64,000 nt of DNA from positions 3,594 to 67,593 of the forward strand of contig CAWEQO010000003.1 in assembly GCA_963811225.1 (NCBI GenBank), read 5' to 3'. The stretch is from CAWEQO01 sp963811225. Lineage in GTDB: Bacteria; Chloroflexota; Anaerolineae; Anaerolineales; Anaerolineaceae. The position numbers were made by a program, and so were the translations under genes. Under the pieces are notes generated by a model. It was not told where the DNA came from and ran no database searches. It was given only the letters and a program-made list of their open reading frames with translations. Below are positions 63,745 to 64,000 of this stretch, piece by piece; position 1 is the stretch's first letter; each line of letters begins with the position of its first letter.

Positions 63745-64000
63745 TAGGGGCATGGTGGGAATGCGCAAGACCACAGGATTTAATCAATACGCAGCCATGC
63801 CCCCGTCCCCCGTAATGCGCGAGACTACAGAATTTAACCAATACGCAGCCATGCCCCGCCCCCCGCAATGCCCCAGACAACAGGATTGAACCCATACGCA
63901 GCCATGCCCTGATGGTCAAAATGCGCCTTGATCCAAGGAAAAGGACCACGGTTATTCTTGATAGAAATGGTTCGGGTGTGTTACCGGGGCATGGCTGCGT
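63745..64000. repeat. CAGCCATGCCCC repeat array at the window end
   Basis: Three direct copies of AATACGCAGCCATGCCCC-type units at about 63787, 63843 and 63895 (52-56 bases apart), with CGCGAGACTACAG before some, plus inverted copies TAGGGGCATGG (63747) and GGGGCATGGCTGCGT (63985). Related to 25107-25420. It runs out of the window. No gene is found from 63563 to 64000. Confidence 0.75.

Noticed and set aside
63563..63949. 128-residue minus-strand reading frame
   Set aside because: Its repeated GHGCVL-type residues are just the translation of the CAGCCATGCCCC repeats.

Overview
The window looks like chromosomal DNA of an uncultured Chloroflexota bacterium, probably class Anaerolineae. This is inferred from high G+C, many secreted or membrane proteins with Thr/Pro-rich linkers, a LuxR-type helix-turn-helix protein with a membrane tail, PdxS/PdxT vitamin B6 synthesis, MacB-like export without an outer-membrane channel, and promoters with TATAAT-like boxes close to start codons. 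No rRNA, tRNA, CRISPR array or intact transposase was found.

Layout. 0-3 kb: membrane-tailed LuxR regulator divergent from an ABC exporter. 3-8.5 kb: radical SAM protein, nitroreductase, SanA/YdcF-like protein, divergent adenosylhomocysteinase-like enzyme, membrane-anchored unknown. 8.6-11.6 kb: argG-argH with a promoter and a candidate attenuator. 11.7-20.7 kb: 4Fe-4S oxidoreductase, luciferase-like flavoenzyme, CopB-type ATPase, URO-D-type methyltransferase, EamA exporter, WD40 lipoprotein. 21-34 kb: TetR regulator plus GH3 glucosidase, nitrilase-like amidase, PPOX-fold protein, SDR, methyltransferase, alpha/beta hydrolase, GPH-type transporter, phosphopentomutase, drug transporter fused to a winged-helix domain, RidA. 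34-42.6 kb (minus strand): three HlyD-type adaptors, MacB-like ATPase and permease, lipoprotein, response regulator, class II aldolase. 43-50 kb: pdxS-pdxT, glycerate 2-kinase cluster, PHP-domain hydrolase, MFS transporter. 50.5-57.5 kb: lower-G+C island with a LysR regulator, a complete sugar-type ABC importer and two paralogous esterases, bounded by short direct repeats. 57.5-64 kb: VanZ-like protein, arylsulfotransferase-like lipoprotein, Thr/Pro-repeat surface protein, GNAT acetyltransferase, TerC membrane protein.

Three things stand out. First, at least six genes are each broken by exactly one extra base: argG, the GPH transporter, the response regulator, the third HlyD adaptor, the PHP hydrolase and the Thr/Pro surface protein. 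Second, the intergenic DNA is full of palindromes: a purine-rich inverted-repeat family that supplies stop codons and C-terminal codons to neighbouring genes, unique perfect hairpins overlapping stop codons, a 40-bp-arm palindrome flanked by 8-bp direct repeats, a 141-bp triplicate that starts inside a gene's last codons, and two other repeat arrays. Third, the ABC-importer/esterase island is bordered by a displaced copy of the 3' end of the vanZ-like gene, as expected for integration into a gene end.

Most genes look like ordinary metabolism and transport. The signals most worth following are the island boundaries, the repeat families, the two candidate attenuators and the leaderless-promoter pattern.
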